Below are positions 1-7,528 of a stretch of 64,000 bases of DNA, one piece after another. This DNA is from Chlorogloeopsis sp038404745 (GTDB taxonomy: Bacteria; Cyanobacteriota; Cyanobacteriia; Cyanobacteriales; Nostocaceae). Both the position numbers and the translations under genes were made by a program. Below the pieces are notes generated by a model. It was not told where the DNA came from. It did no database searches and saw nothing but the letters and a program-made list of their open reading frames with translations. The stretch is from assembly GCF_038404745.2 (NCBI RefSeq), contig NZ_JAYKTT020000006.1, positions 1 through 64,000 of the forward strand, given 5' to 3'. How positions within the stretch are numbered: position 1 is the first letter of the stretch; the number at the start of each line of letters is the position of its first letter.

Positions 1-223
1 GTGCCAATCGTATCAAGCGACGTTAACCTGTACTACCTGACGGAGTGACACGAAGGCTGCAAAACTTACTGAATAAGGTATGGCGCGTAGACCTTTGTGA
101 AAATAGGGCAGTTTAGCTTTTTTTAAACACAATCAATTCGCTAGCTAAATTCCACCAAAATTTCATTGCTCCTACCCATAAACAACCCTTACGGGTTCGC
201 CAGTCGCTACTAATGGATACGTC

Positions 224-255
224 GCTAGCTAACGCAACGCCTGACGGCGAACGCG
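224..255. repeat. Dispersed 32-base repeat, copy 1
   Basis: The segment begins GCTAGCTAACGCAACGCC and matches 11575-11606 with two differences in 32 bases. Both copies lie in non-coding DNA. This suggests a dispersed intergenic repeat family rather than a gene. Confidence 0.7.
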
Positions 256-287
256 CTTACAAGTCGGCAGAGCCGCCCAGCGCACTG

Positions 288-500
288 GCTCACCATATAA
301 ATCAATCCAAAAAGTACTATGACGTTGATGCAAACACTTCAACTCCTTCAAACGTCCCAGGTATTTTTGCAGTCCTATATTTCAGTATTGGCGTCTAACA
401 AAAATTGCACAAGTATAGGCAATGGCAATAAGTAAAATCCTGATCAATCGTTTTATTAGGGGAAACCAGAGATATCCAATACTTAACTGCGGCAGCAGTA
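288..500 (-). pseudogene. Transposase C-terminal remnant (IS4-like)
   Basis: On the minus strand the frame reads LLIAIAYTCAIF, then an in-frame TGA at 382-384, then continues without a shift through LQKYLGRLKELK and QRHSTFWIDLYG. Cyanobacterial IS4-type transposases typically end in a hydrophobic LLAIAY-like helix, a GxQKYxGRxKE-like segment and a RRHSxFWxGLYG-like tail. The match to that order is my recollection of the family, not a search. The N-terminal catalytic part and the terminal inverted repeats are not visible, so the element is dead. The residues above about 500 look unlike a transposase, so a second lesion or a boundary lies there. Confidence 0.5.
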
Positions 501-941
501 AGAATCTTTGTATACTGCGACGTCGGTTCTTAAATAGTATTGGTTGAGCAAACAAAGTTGCTAGTTTTTCTATCGTTGCAATTTTATGGAATTGTAACAG
601 CAATACTAATACCTACAGCATTGTATACTGCATGGCTGTCAGTACATTTTGGAAGCATATGTTTGATAGGTCGAGCAATGATTGAGACGACCTATCTTTT
701 TCTACTGCAAAATCGTTACATCCTCGTACATCAACTATTTTAGCCTTCTCCTCACCTCTTCAGGTTTAACATCTTACTAACTTACATCTGTTTCACACTT
801 TCTCCTTTCACTAGGGTGATCGCTTTTTGGCGAAGATCATTGTTGTAGGAAGCTGGCATAGGGTTCTATTAATGCTCCAGGATAGCTTCTTTTTTATAAG
901 TTATAACCCAGTTTTGTAGGTCTATTTAAGCATCTTGCCAT

Positions 942-979
942 CAAAAACAAAGAAAGCAGCGGATTTACTCCAGCTGCTT
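942..979 (-). terminator. Intrinsic terminator after MetF-like gene
   Basis: On the minus strand an AAGCAGC/GCTGCTT stem (954-979), extended by GGA/TCC around a short loop, is followed by a T-rich run. It lies about 25 bases beyond the stop codon of the MetF-like gene. Confidence 0.7.
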
Positions 980-1003
980 GAACAAGAAATGAAGTTACTC
1001 TAT

Positions 1004-1954
1004 TTACCTTAGCGCCACCTGGCTAACTGGTACGACACTAGCCATCTCCAAAATTGGCACAATCAAATCTTCGCGCTTGACTGCCATCATATGGACACCC
1101 TGACACAAATGCCGTGCAATTTGGACTTGCTCTGCGGCAATTTTCACGCCTTCTGCTAACGGATCTTTAGCTTGAGCCAATCTATCAATAATGTGCTGGG
1201 GAATTTTTACACCCGGAACGCATCTATTAATAAACTGAGCATTCTTTGCCGATTTCAACAAGAAAATTCCCGCTAAAATCGGCTTATTACAGCCTGCGGC
1301 AACTTTGTCCATAAACTTTTCCAGCAGTTCAAAATCCGTAATCATTTGGCTTTGGAAAAATTGCGCTCCTGCTTCTAATTTGCGTTCAAATCGTGTTTGC
1401 AAACCTGACCAGCTAGCACATTGGGGGTCAACTGCTGCACCTGGAAATAAATCCAGCGCTCCATCAGATAGGGGTTGCTCATTACAGTCAACACCATGAT
1501 TCAATTTCTGAATAACTTGTAGCAGGCGTACAGCCTCTAGATCAAATACACCTTTGCATTCAGGATAATCGCCTGCTTTCACAGGATCACCTGTCAAAGC
1601 CAAGATATTCCTGATACCGAGAGCATGCGCGCCCATAAGATCAGCTTGCAAACCAATACGATTGCGATCGCGGCAGGCGAGCTGACAAATCGGTTCAATA
1701 TTATGTTGTAGCAAAATCGCCGATGCGACTACAGAACTCATCCGTAGTACTGCTCGGCTACCATCGGTAATATTGACGGCATGCACCCTCCCCTTAAGGG
1801 TAGCCGCCATTTTTAACATCTGTTCTGGATTACCGCCTTTTGGTGGTGCCACCTCGGCCGTAATCAAGAACTCACCTGCTTTCGCAGCTGCACGGAAAGA
1901 AGTTAAAGGAATTGGATTTCTCGTAGCCAGCATAACAAAGAAGTTTTCTGTCAT
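1004..1954 (-). CDS. Methylenetetrahydrofolate reductase (MetF-like)
   Basis: This 316-residue protein belongs to the methylenetetrahydrofolate reductase family, which reduces 5,10-methylene-THF to 5-methyl-THF with a flavin cofactor to supply methyl groups for methionine. Family features seen are the early AEVAPPKGG segment (the usual E-x-x-P-P-K/R strand, about residues 34-42), the NITDGSRA region, the ALTGDP motif in the middle of the protein and a single TIM-barrel length overall. Cyanobacterial members of this short clade are often annotated only as MetF-like, so the exact electron donor is open. It lies 40 bases downstream of trpS on the same strand and ends at a good intrinsic terminator, so the two may share a transcript. 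The ATG at 1954 lacks a strong ribosome site, and a second ATG occurs seven codons later. Confidence 0.85.
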   Translation of the reverse strand: MTENFFVMLATRNPIPLTSFRAAAKAGEFLITAEVAPPKGGNPEQMLKMAATLKGRVHAVNITDGSRAVLRMSSVVASAILLQHNIEPICQLACRDRNRIGLQADLMGAHALGIRNILALTGDPVKAGDYPECKGVFDLEAVRLLQVIQKLNHGVDCNEQPLSDGALDLFPGAAVDPQCASWSGLQTRFERKLEAGAQFFQSQMITDFELLEKFMDKVAAGCNKPILAGIFLLKSAKNAQFINRCVPGVKIPQHIIDRLAQAKDPLAEGVKIAAEQVQIARHLCQGVHMMAVKREDLIVPILEMASVVPVSQVALR

Positions 1955-1994
1955 TGGGTAAAGCTATAGCACATGTCACCCCATTCAGAAAAGC

Positions 1995-3005
1995 TCATAA
2001 TGGCAGAGAGTACCCCATAGCAGTTTTTACTTTTGTAAGAGTGTGGTTTGCGATCGCCTCTGCTTTGTGCTTCCCATGCCGTAATACTGACTCTAAATAG
2101 CTTTTGTCGTTTATTATCGCCTCATATTTTTCTTGGATGGGTTTGAGGGCATTAATCGCGGTTTCTGTTAATAATGGCTTAAATTGTCCCCAGCCCATGT
2201 CCTGACACTCAGCCGCTACTTCTTCCTTAGTCTTGCCAGCAAGTAACATATACAGCGTTAACAAATTATTACATTCCGGGCGATCTGGATTGTCAAACTC
2301 CAAACCACGAATCGGATCGGTTTTGCAGCGCTTAATTTTTTTGTTAATCTCATCTGGAGGATCTAGCAAATTGATCCGGCTCAACTCAGAAGGATCGGAT
2401 TTGGACATTTTTTTAGTCCCATCCGTCAAACTCATAATCCTTGCCCCTTCCTTTCTAATTAAAGGCTCTGGCAACTTCAGCACTGGTTGATCTGGTTCGG
2501 CAAATTGGTGATTAAACCTGTTCACAATATCTCGTGTTAATTCTAAGTGCTGCTTTTGGTCTTCACCTACTGGAACTTTATCCGCTTCGTACAGCAAGAT
2601 ATCAGATGCCATCAGCACCGGGTAGTCCAACAAACCTACACCAACATTTTCACCCTGCTTGACAGCCTTTTCCTTAAACTGAATCATATCAGTTAGCCAA
2701 TTTAAAGGTGTGATGCAGTTGAGCAACCAAGTCAGTTCAGCGTGGGCAGAAACGTGGGATTGTACAAAAATGGTGGAGTATTGTAAATCGATACCACACG
2801 CCAGATAAAGAGCAGCGATCGTGTAGGTATCTGCCGCTAGCGTTGCTGGATTGTGCGGCAGGGTAATTGCATGCAAATCCACCACACAAAAGAAATTGTC
2901 ATACTGACTTTGGATTTCTACCCAGTTGCGAATTGCACCTAAGTAGTTGCCCAAATGTAGATTGCCAGTTGGTTGAACACCAGAAAGTACTCGTTGCCTA
3001 CCCAT
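1995..3005 (-). CDS. trpS: Tryptophanyl-tRNA synthetase
   Basis: The protein has 336 residues, the usual length for bacterial TrpS. It charges tRNA-Trp with tryptophan in the cytoplasm. Both class I synthetase signatures are present: the HIGH-type motif TGNLHLGN at residues 13-20 and a perfect KMSKS at 199-203. The motif GEDQKQHLELTRDI, typical of TrpS, lies between them. The start ATG at 3005 gives the expected N-terminus MGRQRVLSGVQPTG. The non-coding DNA upstream (about 3015-3065) contains heptad-like repeats. The downstream neighbour is a MetF-like reductase on the same strand. Confidence 0.95.
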   Translation of the reverse strand: MGRQRVLSGVQPTGNLHLGNYLGAIRNWVEIQSQYDNFFCVVDLHAITLPHNPATLAADTYTIAALYLACGIDLQYSTIFVQSHVSAHAELTWLLNCITPLNWLTDMIQFKEKAVKQGENVGVGLLDYPVLMASDILLYEADKVPVGEDQKQHLELTRDIVNRFNHQFAEPDQPVLKLPEPLIRKEGARIMSLTDGTKKMSKSDPSELSRINLLDPPDEINKKIKRCKTDPIRGLEFDNPDRPECNNLLTLYMLLAGKTKEEVAAECQDMGWGQFKPLLTETAINALKPIQEKYEAIINDKSYLESVLRHGKHKAEAIANHTLTKVKTAMGYSLPL

Positions 3006-3010
3006 AAATT

Positions 3011-3066
3011 TTAACTTTAGTAGTCAATAGTTAATGGTTAATATTCATTGGTCAATAGTCAATACT
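3011..3066. repeat. Heptad-type short tandem repeat
   Basis: The segment reads as successive seven-base units such as AGTCAAT, AGTTAAT, GGTTAAT, ATTCATT, GGTCAAT and AGTCAAT. This pattern is like the short tandemly repeated repetitive sequences known from heterocystous cyanobacteria. It lies between the trpS start and the radical SAM gene. Confidence 0.6.
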
Positions 3067-3199
3067 CAAAAAGTTTTTGACTTGAGAGCGATCGCATAGA
3101 TTTAGTTTACAAAACTCGACAAAAATTAAATTCTGGTCAAACAGAGTCGCATTAACCTTGGAAGTAATTAAGTATTTTCTTAGATTCCGGGGTATTTGC

Positions 3200-4783
3200 A
3201 TGAAAGCTTTACTACTCTGGCCTATAATGCCCAATTCCTTTTGGTCTTACCAAGAAACGCTCGATTTAGCTGGCTTGCGTGCGACCAATCCACCATTGGG
3301 TCTAATCACAATTGCGGCAATGCTACCTAATGACTGGGAAATTCGTCTAGTAGATCGTAATGTCCGCCTAGAGAGAGATGACGAATGGGCATGGTGTGAC
3401 ATTGTTATTATCTCTGCAATGATTATCCAGAAAACAGATTTCTGGGAGTTAATTGAAAAAGGATTGGCTTTAGGTAAGAAAGTGGCAGTGGGTGGCCCTT
3501 TTCCGACTTCAGTACCGGAGTTTGCCCTGGAAGCAGGAGCGCATTACCTTATTTTAGATGAGGGAGAATGCACAATTCCCATGTTTTTAGAAGCTTTGGC
3601 ACAAGGAGAAGAACGAGGTATTTTCCGGGCAACAGAAAAACCTGATGTCACTCAAACACCAATACCACGCTTTGACTTGCTGGATTTAGATGGTTATCTG
3701 GCAATCACGGTGCAATTTTCGCGAGGATGTCCGTTCCAGTGCGAGTTTTGCGATATTATCAACCTATTTGGTCGCAAGCCGCGCACAAAAACGCCAGAGC
3801 AGATGCTGGCTGAGTTAGAAGTTTTGTATCAAATGGGTTGGCGGCGATTAATATTTATCGTGGACGACAACTTTATTGGCAATAAACGCAACGCCAAAGT
3901 CTTTCTCCGGGCTCTGATTCCTTGGATGCAAGAACGCAACTATCCGTTTATTTTGCTCACCGAAGCATCCCTGAATTTAGCAGAAGATGATGAGTTAATC
4001 GAACTGATGGTGCAGGCTGGATTCACAATGGTATTTATGGGCATTGAAACGCCAGATGTAGAAAGTTTGGTAGGAATTCACAAAGAACAGAATACTCGTC
4101 AGTCATTGATGGACTCTTGCCATAAGATTACAAGAGCCGGATTGCAAATCATGTCTGGCTTTATCATTGGCTTTGATGGTGAAAAGCCAGGAGCTGGACG
4201 GCGTATTCAGCAGTTTATTGAAGATATCGGCATTCCTCAAGCTCATCTCAGTTTACTGCAAGCATTACACAATACAGCAATGTGGACTCGCCTCAAACAA
4301 GAAGGGCGATTGTTAGAAGAGTTAGGAAATTACTTTACTTTCCAAAAATCCCTGATCAACTTTATTCCTACTCGTCCAATCGAAGAAATTGTCAGAGAGT
4401 ATATTGATGCTTTCTGGAATTTGTATGAGCCGATGCCCTATCTCAAACGCACTTTTCGTCACTTTAAGATGATAGAGGGTAAGCGCCCACAGAGCAAACG
4501 CCATATTGGTTGGCATGAGTTGCGTCTGTTTCCAAGGATTTGTTGGCGACAGGGCGTGCTTCGCTCGACTCGTTTCCGTTTCTGGTGGCAGTTGCTTGCG
4601 ATCGCACTTCAAAAGCCAAACTTACTTTATGACTATTTTGTTGCTTTAAGTGTTGGCGAACATTTCTTCACCTTCCGTCATGAAGTGAAAGCACAATTAG
4701 AAGCACAACTGGAAGCTTTAAAGCAACAACAAGCAAAACAAAAAAAAGCAGAAACTGGTTACCAACTACAATCAGTTAATTAA
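3200..4783 (+). CDS. B12-binding radical SAM protein (DUF4070/HpnP-like)
   Basis: From the ATG at 3200 this is a 527-residue protein. An upstream in-frame TTG at 3158 adds 14 residues but lies before the natural start of the domain. The N-terminal 150 or so residues resemble a cobalamin-binding domain (LLLWPIMPNSFWS, then PPLGLITIAAMLP). The radical SAM cluster motif is C177-x3-C181-x2-C184 in RGCPFQCEFCDI, and the C-terminal part fits DUF4070. The family uses an Fe-S cluster, S-adenosylmethionine and often B12 for radical methylation. HpnP, the hopanoid C-2 methylase, belongs to it, but cyanobacteria carry paralogues of unknown substrate, so I do not assign hpnP. No hopanoid gene adjoins it. 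A strong terminator follows. Confidence 0.8.
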   Translation: MKALLLWPIMPNSFWSYQETLDLAGLRATNPPLGLITIAAMLPNDWEIRLVDRNVRLERDDEWAWCDIVIISAMIIQKTDFWELIEKGLALGKKVAVGGPFPTSVPEFALEAGAHYLILDEGECTIPMFLEALAQGEERGIFRATEKPDVTQTPIPRFDLLDLDGYLAITVQFSRGCPFQCEFCDIINLFGRKPRTKTPEQMLAELEVLYQMGWRRLIFIVDDNFIGNKRNAKVFLRALIPWMQERNYPFILLTEASLNLAEDDELIELMVQAGFTMVFMGIETPDVESLVGIHKEQNTRQSLMDSCHKITRAGLQIMSGFIIGFDGEKPGAGRRIQQFIEDIGIPQAHLSLLQALHNTAMWTRLKQEGRLLEELGNYFTFQKSLINFIPTRPIEEIVREYIDAFWNLYEPMPYLKRTFRHFKMIEGKRPQSKRHIGWHELRLFPRICWRQGVLRSTRFRFWWQLLAIALQKPNLLYDYFVALSVGEHFFTFRHEVKAQLEAQLEALKQQQAKQKKAETGYQLQSVN

Positions 4784-5257
4784 CTATTTGATAATAAATT
4801 GAAACAAAAAATTTGAATTTAAATGGCTTATTTAGGTGTGTTATCCTGGGTAACACACCTTTTTTAATTAATTTGTCATCTATATTTATATTATGTAAAA
4901 TTAATTACCATATAAAATTGCGATTAGGTAATTGATTTAAGACAAAAAAGCCTCTTATAGAAACAACTCACTTAAATCTCTAAGTATTAACACTGTTGTA
5001 AAAATATAACTTAATACCTTATATTAAAACTATCTAAGTATTGATTATATTTTTGATAGTTTATGCAGCTGGTTTGACTTATTAATTAATAAAAACACAA
5101 TTTAAGAGCATCTTCATAGATTGCTAAATAAATAATATTTGTACTTTTGCAATCGGCAAAAGATTTTGTGGCGGCTAAGTAGTTGGCTATATTGTCAAGA
5201 CTATAAGTTTATAAGTAGCTGCCTTCCACTTAATAAAACTAACAATAATGAAGAAAT
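4784..5257. other. AT-rich intergenic region
   Basis: This region separates the radical SAM gene from the chemosensory operon. It contains the terminator at 4835-4865 and then strongly AT-rich DNA that should hold the promoter of the chemosensory operon. I could not choose a specific promoter. Confidence 0.5.
4835..4865 (+). terminator. Intrinsic terminator after radical SAM gene
   Basis: A perfect nine-base-pair stem, GGTGTGTTA with TAACACACC around a seven-base loop, is followed directly by a run of T. It is 50 bases past the stop codon. Confidence 0.9.
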
Positions 5258-6415
5258 ATGGAAAAAATAGTAGCCACTGGTTTAATAAATGAATTTCAAA
5301 ATTGTACACAAATACAATATAGCGGTCAATTACATACACAAAGCGCTAAGGGAGTTAAATGGACTTTTTATTATCGTTTGGGACGAATAGTGTGGGCAAC
5401 AGGAGGAAATCATCCCTTTCGACGATGGCGCAGACTTATAGCTCAATATTGTCCCAGTCTTGAGACTGAAAAAATACAATTATCCTCTCAAGATATTTCA
5501 AGAGATTATTGGGATTATTGCCTACTTGAAAATTTATATGAAAAACAGCAAATTAAGCGAGAACAAGTTAATTTAATTGTGGAAAATACTCTTGCAGAAT
5601 TGTTGTTTGATTTAGCTCAACAAGCAAATTTTTCCTCAATTAGTTGTGAACGTAGTCAAAAAGTTATTTTAGAAACGCCAATGAGCTTCACTAGTGCAGA
5701 TACATCTCTTAAGCAGATGCGAGACTCTTGGAAAAACTGGTCAGAAGCTGGTTTAGCAAATTTTTCTCCTAATTTTGCACCAATCTTAATAAGACCAGAG
5801 CTACTTCAAAATCAGGTTAGCCCTAGTGTATATAAAAACTTTATCACTTTAATTAATGGCAAGCATACTCTTCGTGAATTAGCTCTCAAGATGAAGCAGA
5901 ATGTTTTGCCTGTTACTCGTTCATTGCTCCCTTATATCCTCAAAGGAACAATTGAATTAGTTGAAATTTCTGATTTGCCTTTGCCCATTATTAAAGTTCA
6001 CAACCAATCTAACAATAGTAAAGCAAAAATATCAAGTATACCACTGGTTGCATGCATAGATGATAGTTCTCAAGTTTGTCAGATAATGGAACAAATTCTC
6101 GTCCCTAAAGGATTAAGATTTGTTCAAATTCAAGATGCTTTACAAGCTTTACCAATTCTCATCGAGCATAAGCCAGACATTATTTTTTTAGATTTGATTA
6201 TGCCAGTCGTTAATGGTTACGAAATTTGTGCTCAACTACGACGTATTTCTCTATTTGCTAACACACCTATAATTATTTTAACTGGTAGCGATGGTCTTTT
6301 GGATAGAGTGCGAGCTAAAGTTGTTGGTTCAACAGGTTTTATGAGCAAACTAATAGCAGCTGATAAAATTATTGATGTAATTAAAAAGTATATTTCAGTT
6401 CCAGTAAAAATATAA
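5258..6415 (+). CDS. PATAN-domain response regulator (PatA/PixG-like)
   Basis: This 385-residue protein has the PatA architecture. An N-terminal PATAN-type region of about 250 residues (opening LINEFQNCTQIQYSGQL and GRIVWATGG) is followed by a C-terminal receiver domain from about residue 265. The receiver has the acidic pair in ACIDDSSQ and the phosphoacceptor Asp312 in FLDLIMP. The usual K-P pair near the end is replaced by K-L. Relatives include PatA (heterocyst pattern), PixG (phototaxis) and the first gene of the hmp/ptx operons of hormogonia. As the first gene of a cheY-cheW-mcp-cheA set, it is most likely an output regulator of gliding or type IV pilus polarity. A hairpin separates it from the cheY-like gene, which could lower downstream expression. 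Confidence 0.85.
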   Translation: MEKIVATGLINEFQNCTQIQYSGQLHTQSAKGVKWTFYYRLGRIVWATGGNHPFRRWRRLIAQYCPSLETEKIQLSSQDISRDYWDYCLLENLYEKQQIKREQVNLIVENTLAELLFDLAQQANFSSISCERSQKVILETPMSFTSADTSLKQMRDSWKNWSEAGLANFSPNFAPILIRPELLQNQVSPSVYKNFITLINGKHTLRELALKMKQNVLPVTRSLLPYILKGTIELVEISDLPLPIIKVHNQSNNSKAKISSIPLVACIDDSSQVCQIMEQILVPKGLRFVQIQDALQALPILIEHKPDIIFLDLIMPVVNGYEICAQLRRISLFANTPIIILTGSDGLLDRVRAKVVGSTGFMSKLIAADKIIDVIKKYISVPVKI

Positions 6416-6499
6416 TTCATTAGTATTTTTACTGAAGCATTCGCTAATTTAATAACACAGAATTAAAATAGAACAATCATTTTAGATGTTTAATTGCAT

Positions 6500-6526
6500 A
6501 AAAAATTCAGTTTTCTGAATTTTTTA
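6500..6526 (+). terminator. Hairpin with T-run inside chemosensory operon
   Basis: AAAAAATTCAG and CTGAATTTTTT form an eleven-base-pair stem around TTTT. It looks like an intrinsic terminator or attenuator between the PATAN gene and the cheY-like gene. The stem is AT-rich, so termination may be partial. Confidence 0.6.
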
Positions 6527-6562
6527 TTTACCGTTGCTCAGTGATATTTACAGGTCATAAAT

Positions 6563-6925
6563 ATGAATACAGCTTTAGTTGTTGAAGATGGCTTGACTGA
6601 TATGGAGATTATTAGCAAGTATTTACAAAATGAAGGCTATTACGTAATCAGGGCTAAAAGTAGTGAAGAAGTTCAAACAATTATCAATCAAAATCAGCCG
6701 AATGTAATATTTCTAGACGTTATTTTACCGGGTAAAAGTGGTTATGAAATTTGTCGTGAACTAAAAAGTGATCCTAAAACTAGCGATATTCCAATTATTA
6801 TGTGTTCAACAAAAAATAGTGATGTTGATAAAATGTGGGGTACTATGCTTGGTGCTGATGCCTATATATCTAAACCAATTGATCGACAAGAATTAACTAT
6901 CACTTTAAATCAATTAAACAAATAG
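6563..6925 (+). CDS. CheY-like response regulator (PixH-like)
   Basis: This is a single receiver domain of 120 residues with no output domain. The signature residues are present: acidic pair Glu8-Asp9, phosphoacceptor Asp52 in FLDVILPG, Ser82/Thr83 in the switch position and Lys104 in SKPID. It should accept phosphate from the CheA-type kinase four genes on and relay it to the motility machinery. It is the second gene of the pix/hmp-like cluster, matching the order in known cyanobacterial phototaxis operons. There is a 99-base gap to the next gene. Confidence 0.88.
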   Translation: MNTALVVEDGLTDMEIISKYLQNEGYYVIRAKSSEEVQTIINQNQPNVIFLDVILPGKSGYEICRELKSDPKTSDIPIIMCSTKNSDVDKMWGTMLGADAYISKPIDRQELTITLNQLNK

Positions 6926-7013
6926 ATAGGTTATAAAAACTCCTTTGATATCTATGACTCATAAGATTAAATATAGGAGTTTGTAATTCACTATTTTCGA
7001 TATTTAGAATTAG

Positions 7014-7019
7014 GAGAAA
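7014..7019 (+). promoter_or_regulatory. Ribosome site fixing a TTG start
   Basis: AGGAGA lies five bases before the TTG at 7025. It supports that codon as the start of the CheW-like gene, where no suitable ATG exists. Confidence 0.7.
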
Positions 7020-7024
7020 AGTCT

Positions 7025-7498
7025 TTGAGTTTAAGACAAAAGTTTTTAAGCTTTAATTTAGGTACAAAAGGTATAGCTGTAATTGCATTACAAAATATTA
7101 CAGAAATATTGCAAGTATCATTAACAGAGATATGTTGTATTCCTCAAATGCATAGTTCTGTTTTTGGTACTTATAATTGGCGTGGAAATATGCTTTGGTT
7201 AGTTAATTTAGAAGAGATGTTGGGCTATATCCCTCTTCAAAAAGAAGTGAATTTACTCTCAAAAATGATAGCTATTGTAGTAAACAATGAAGATAAATAC
7301 TTAGGATTATTAGTGCGTCAAATTATGGACATTGAACAATTAGATGCCAATAATTTAAAACCAACCAATTCTGAGTTATTTTCGCCAGATATTTCACATC
7401 TATTACATGGATACTTTATTAATGATAGAGAGGAAATGATTATTAATTTGAATGCTAATGCAATTCTTCAATCACCTATGTGGGACATTCATAATTAA
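7025..7498 (+). CDS. CheW-like coupling protein (PixI-like)
   Basis: This 157-residue protein has the CheW fold. The N-terminal strand FLSFNLGTKGIAVIALQNITEILQ, the VFGTYNWRGNMLWLVNLEEMLG region (where classical CheW has N-x-R-G) and the later VVNNEDKYLGLLVRQIMDIEQL strand match the family. It would link the GAF-containing receptor to the CheA-type kinase. It begins with TTG at 7025, supported by an AGGAGA site. It is third in the operon, 30 bases before the receptor gene. The N-x-R-G element is intact, which favours a working coupling protein. Confidence 0.85.
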   Translation: MSLRQKFLSFNLGTKGIAVIALQNITEILQVSLTEICCIPQMHSSVFGTYNWRGNMLWLVNLEEMLGYIPLQKEVNLLSKMIAIVVNNEDKYLGLLVRQIMDIEQLDANNLKPTNSELFSPDISHLLHGYFINDREEMIINLNANAILQSPMWDIHN

Positions 7499-7528
7499 TG
7501 AAAGTCTCGGCTGTTTAAAATTGATAAA

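Larger units (their letters stand above)
1..1003. other. Intergenic region with IS remnant and repeat
   Basis: This stretch has no intact gene. It holds a decayed transposase C-terminus on the minus strand (about 288-500), a 32-base dispersed repeat (224-255) that recurs near 11.6 kb, and the terminator of the minus-strand reductase gene (942-979). The remainder is AT-rich and I recognise nothing else in it. Confidence 0.6.
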
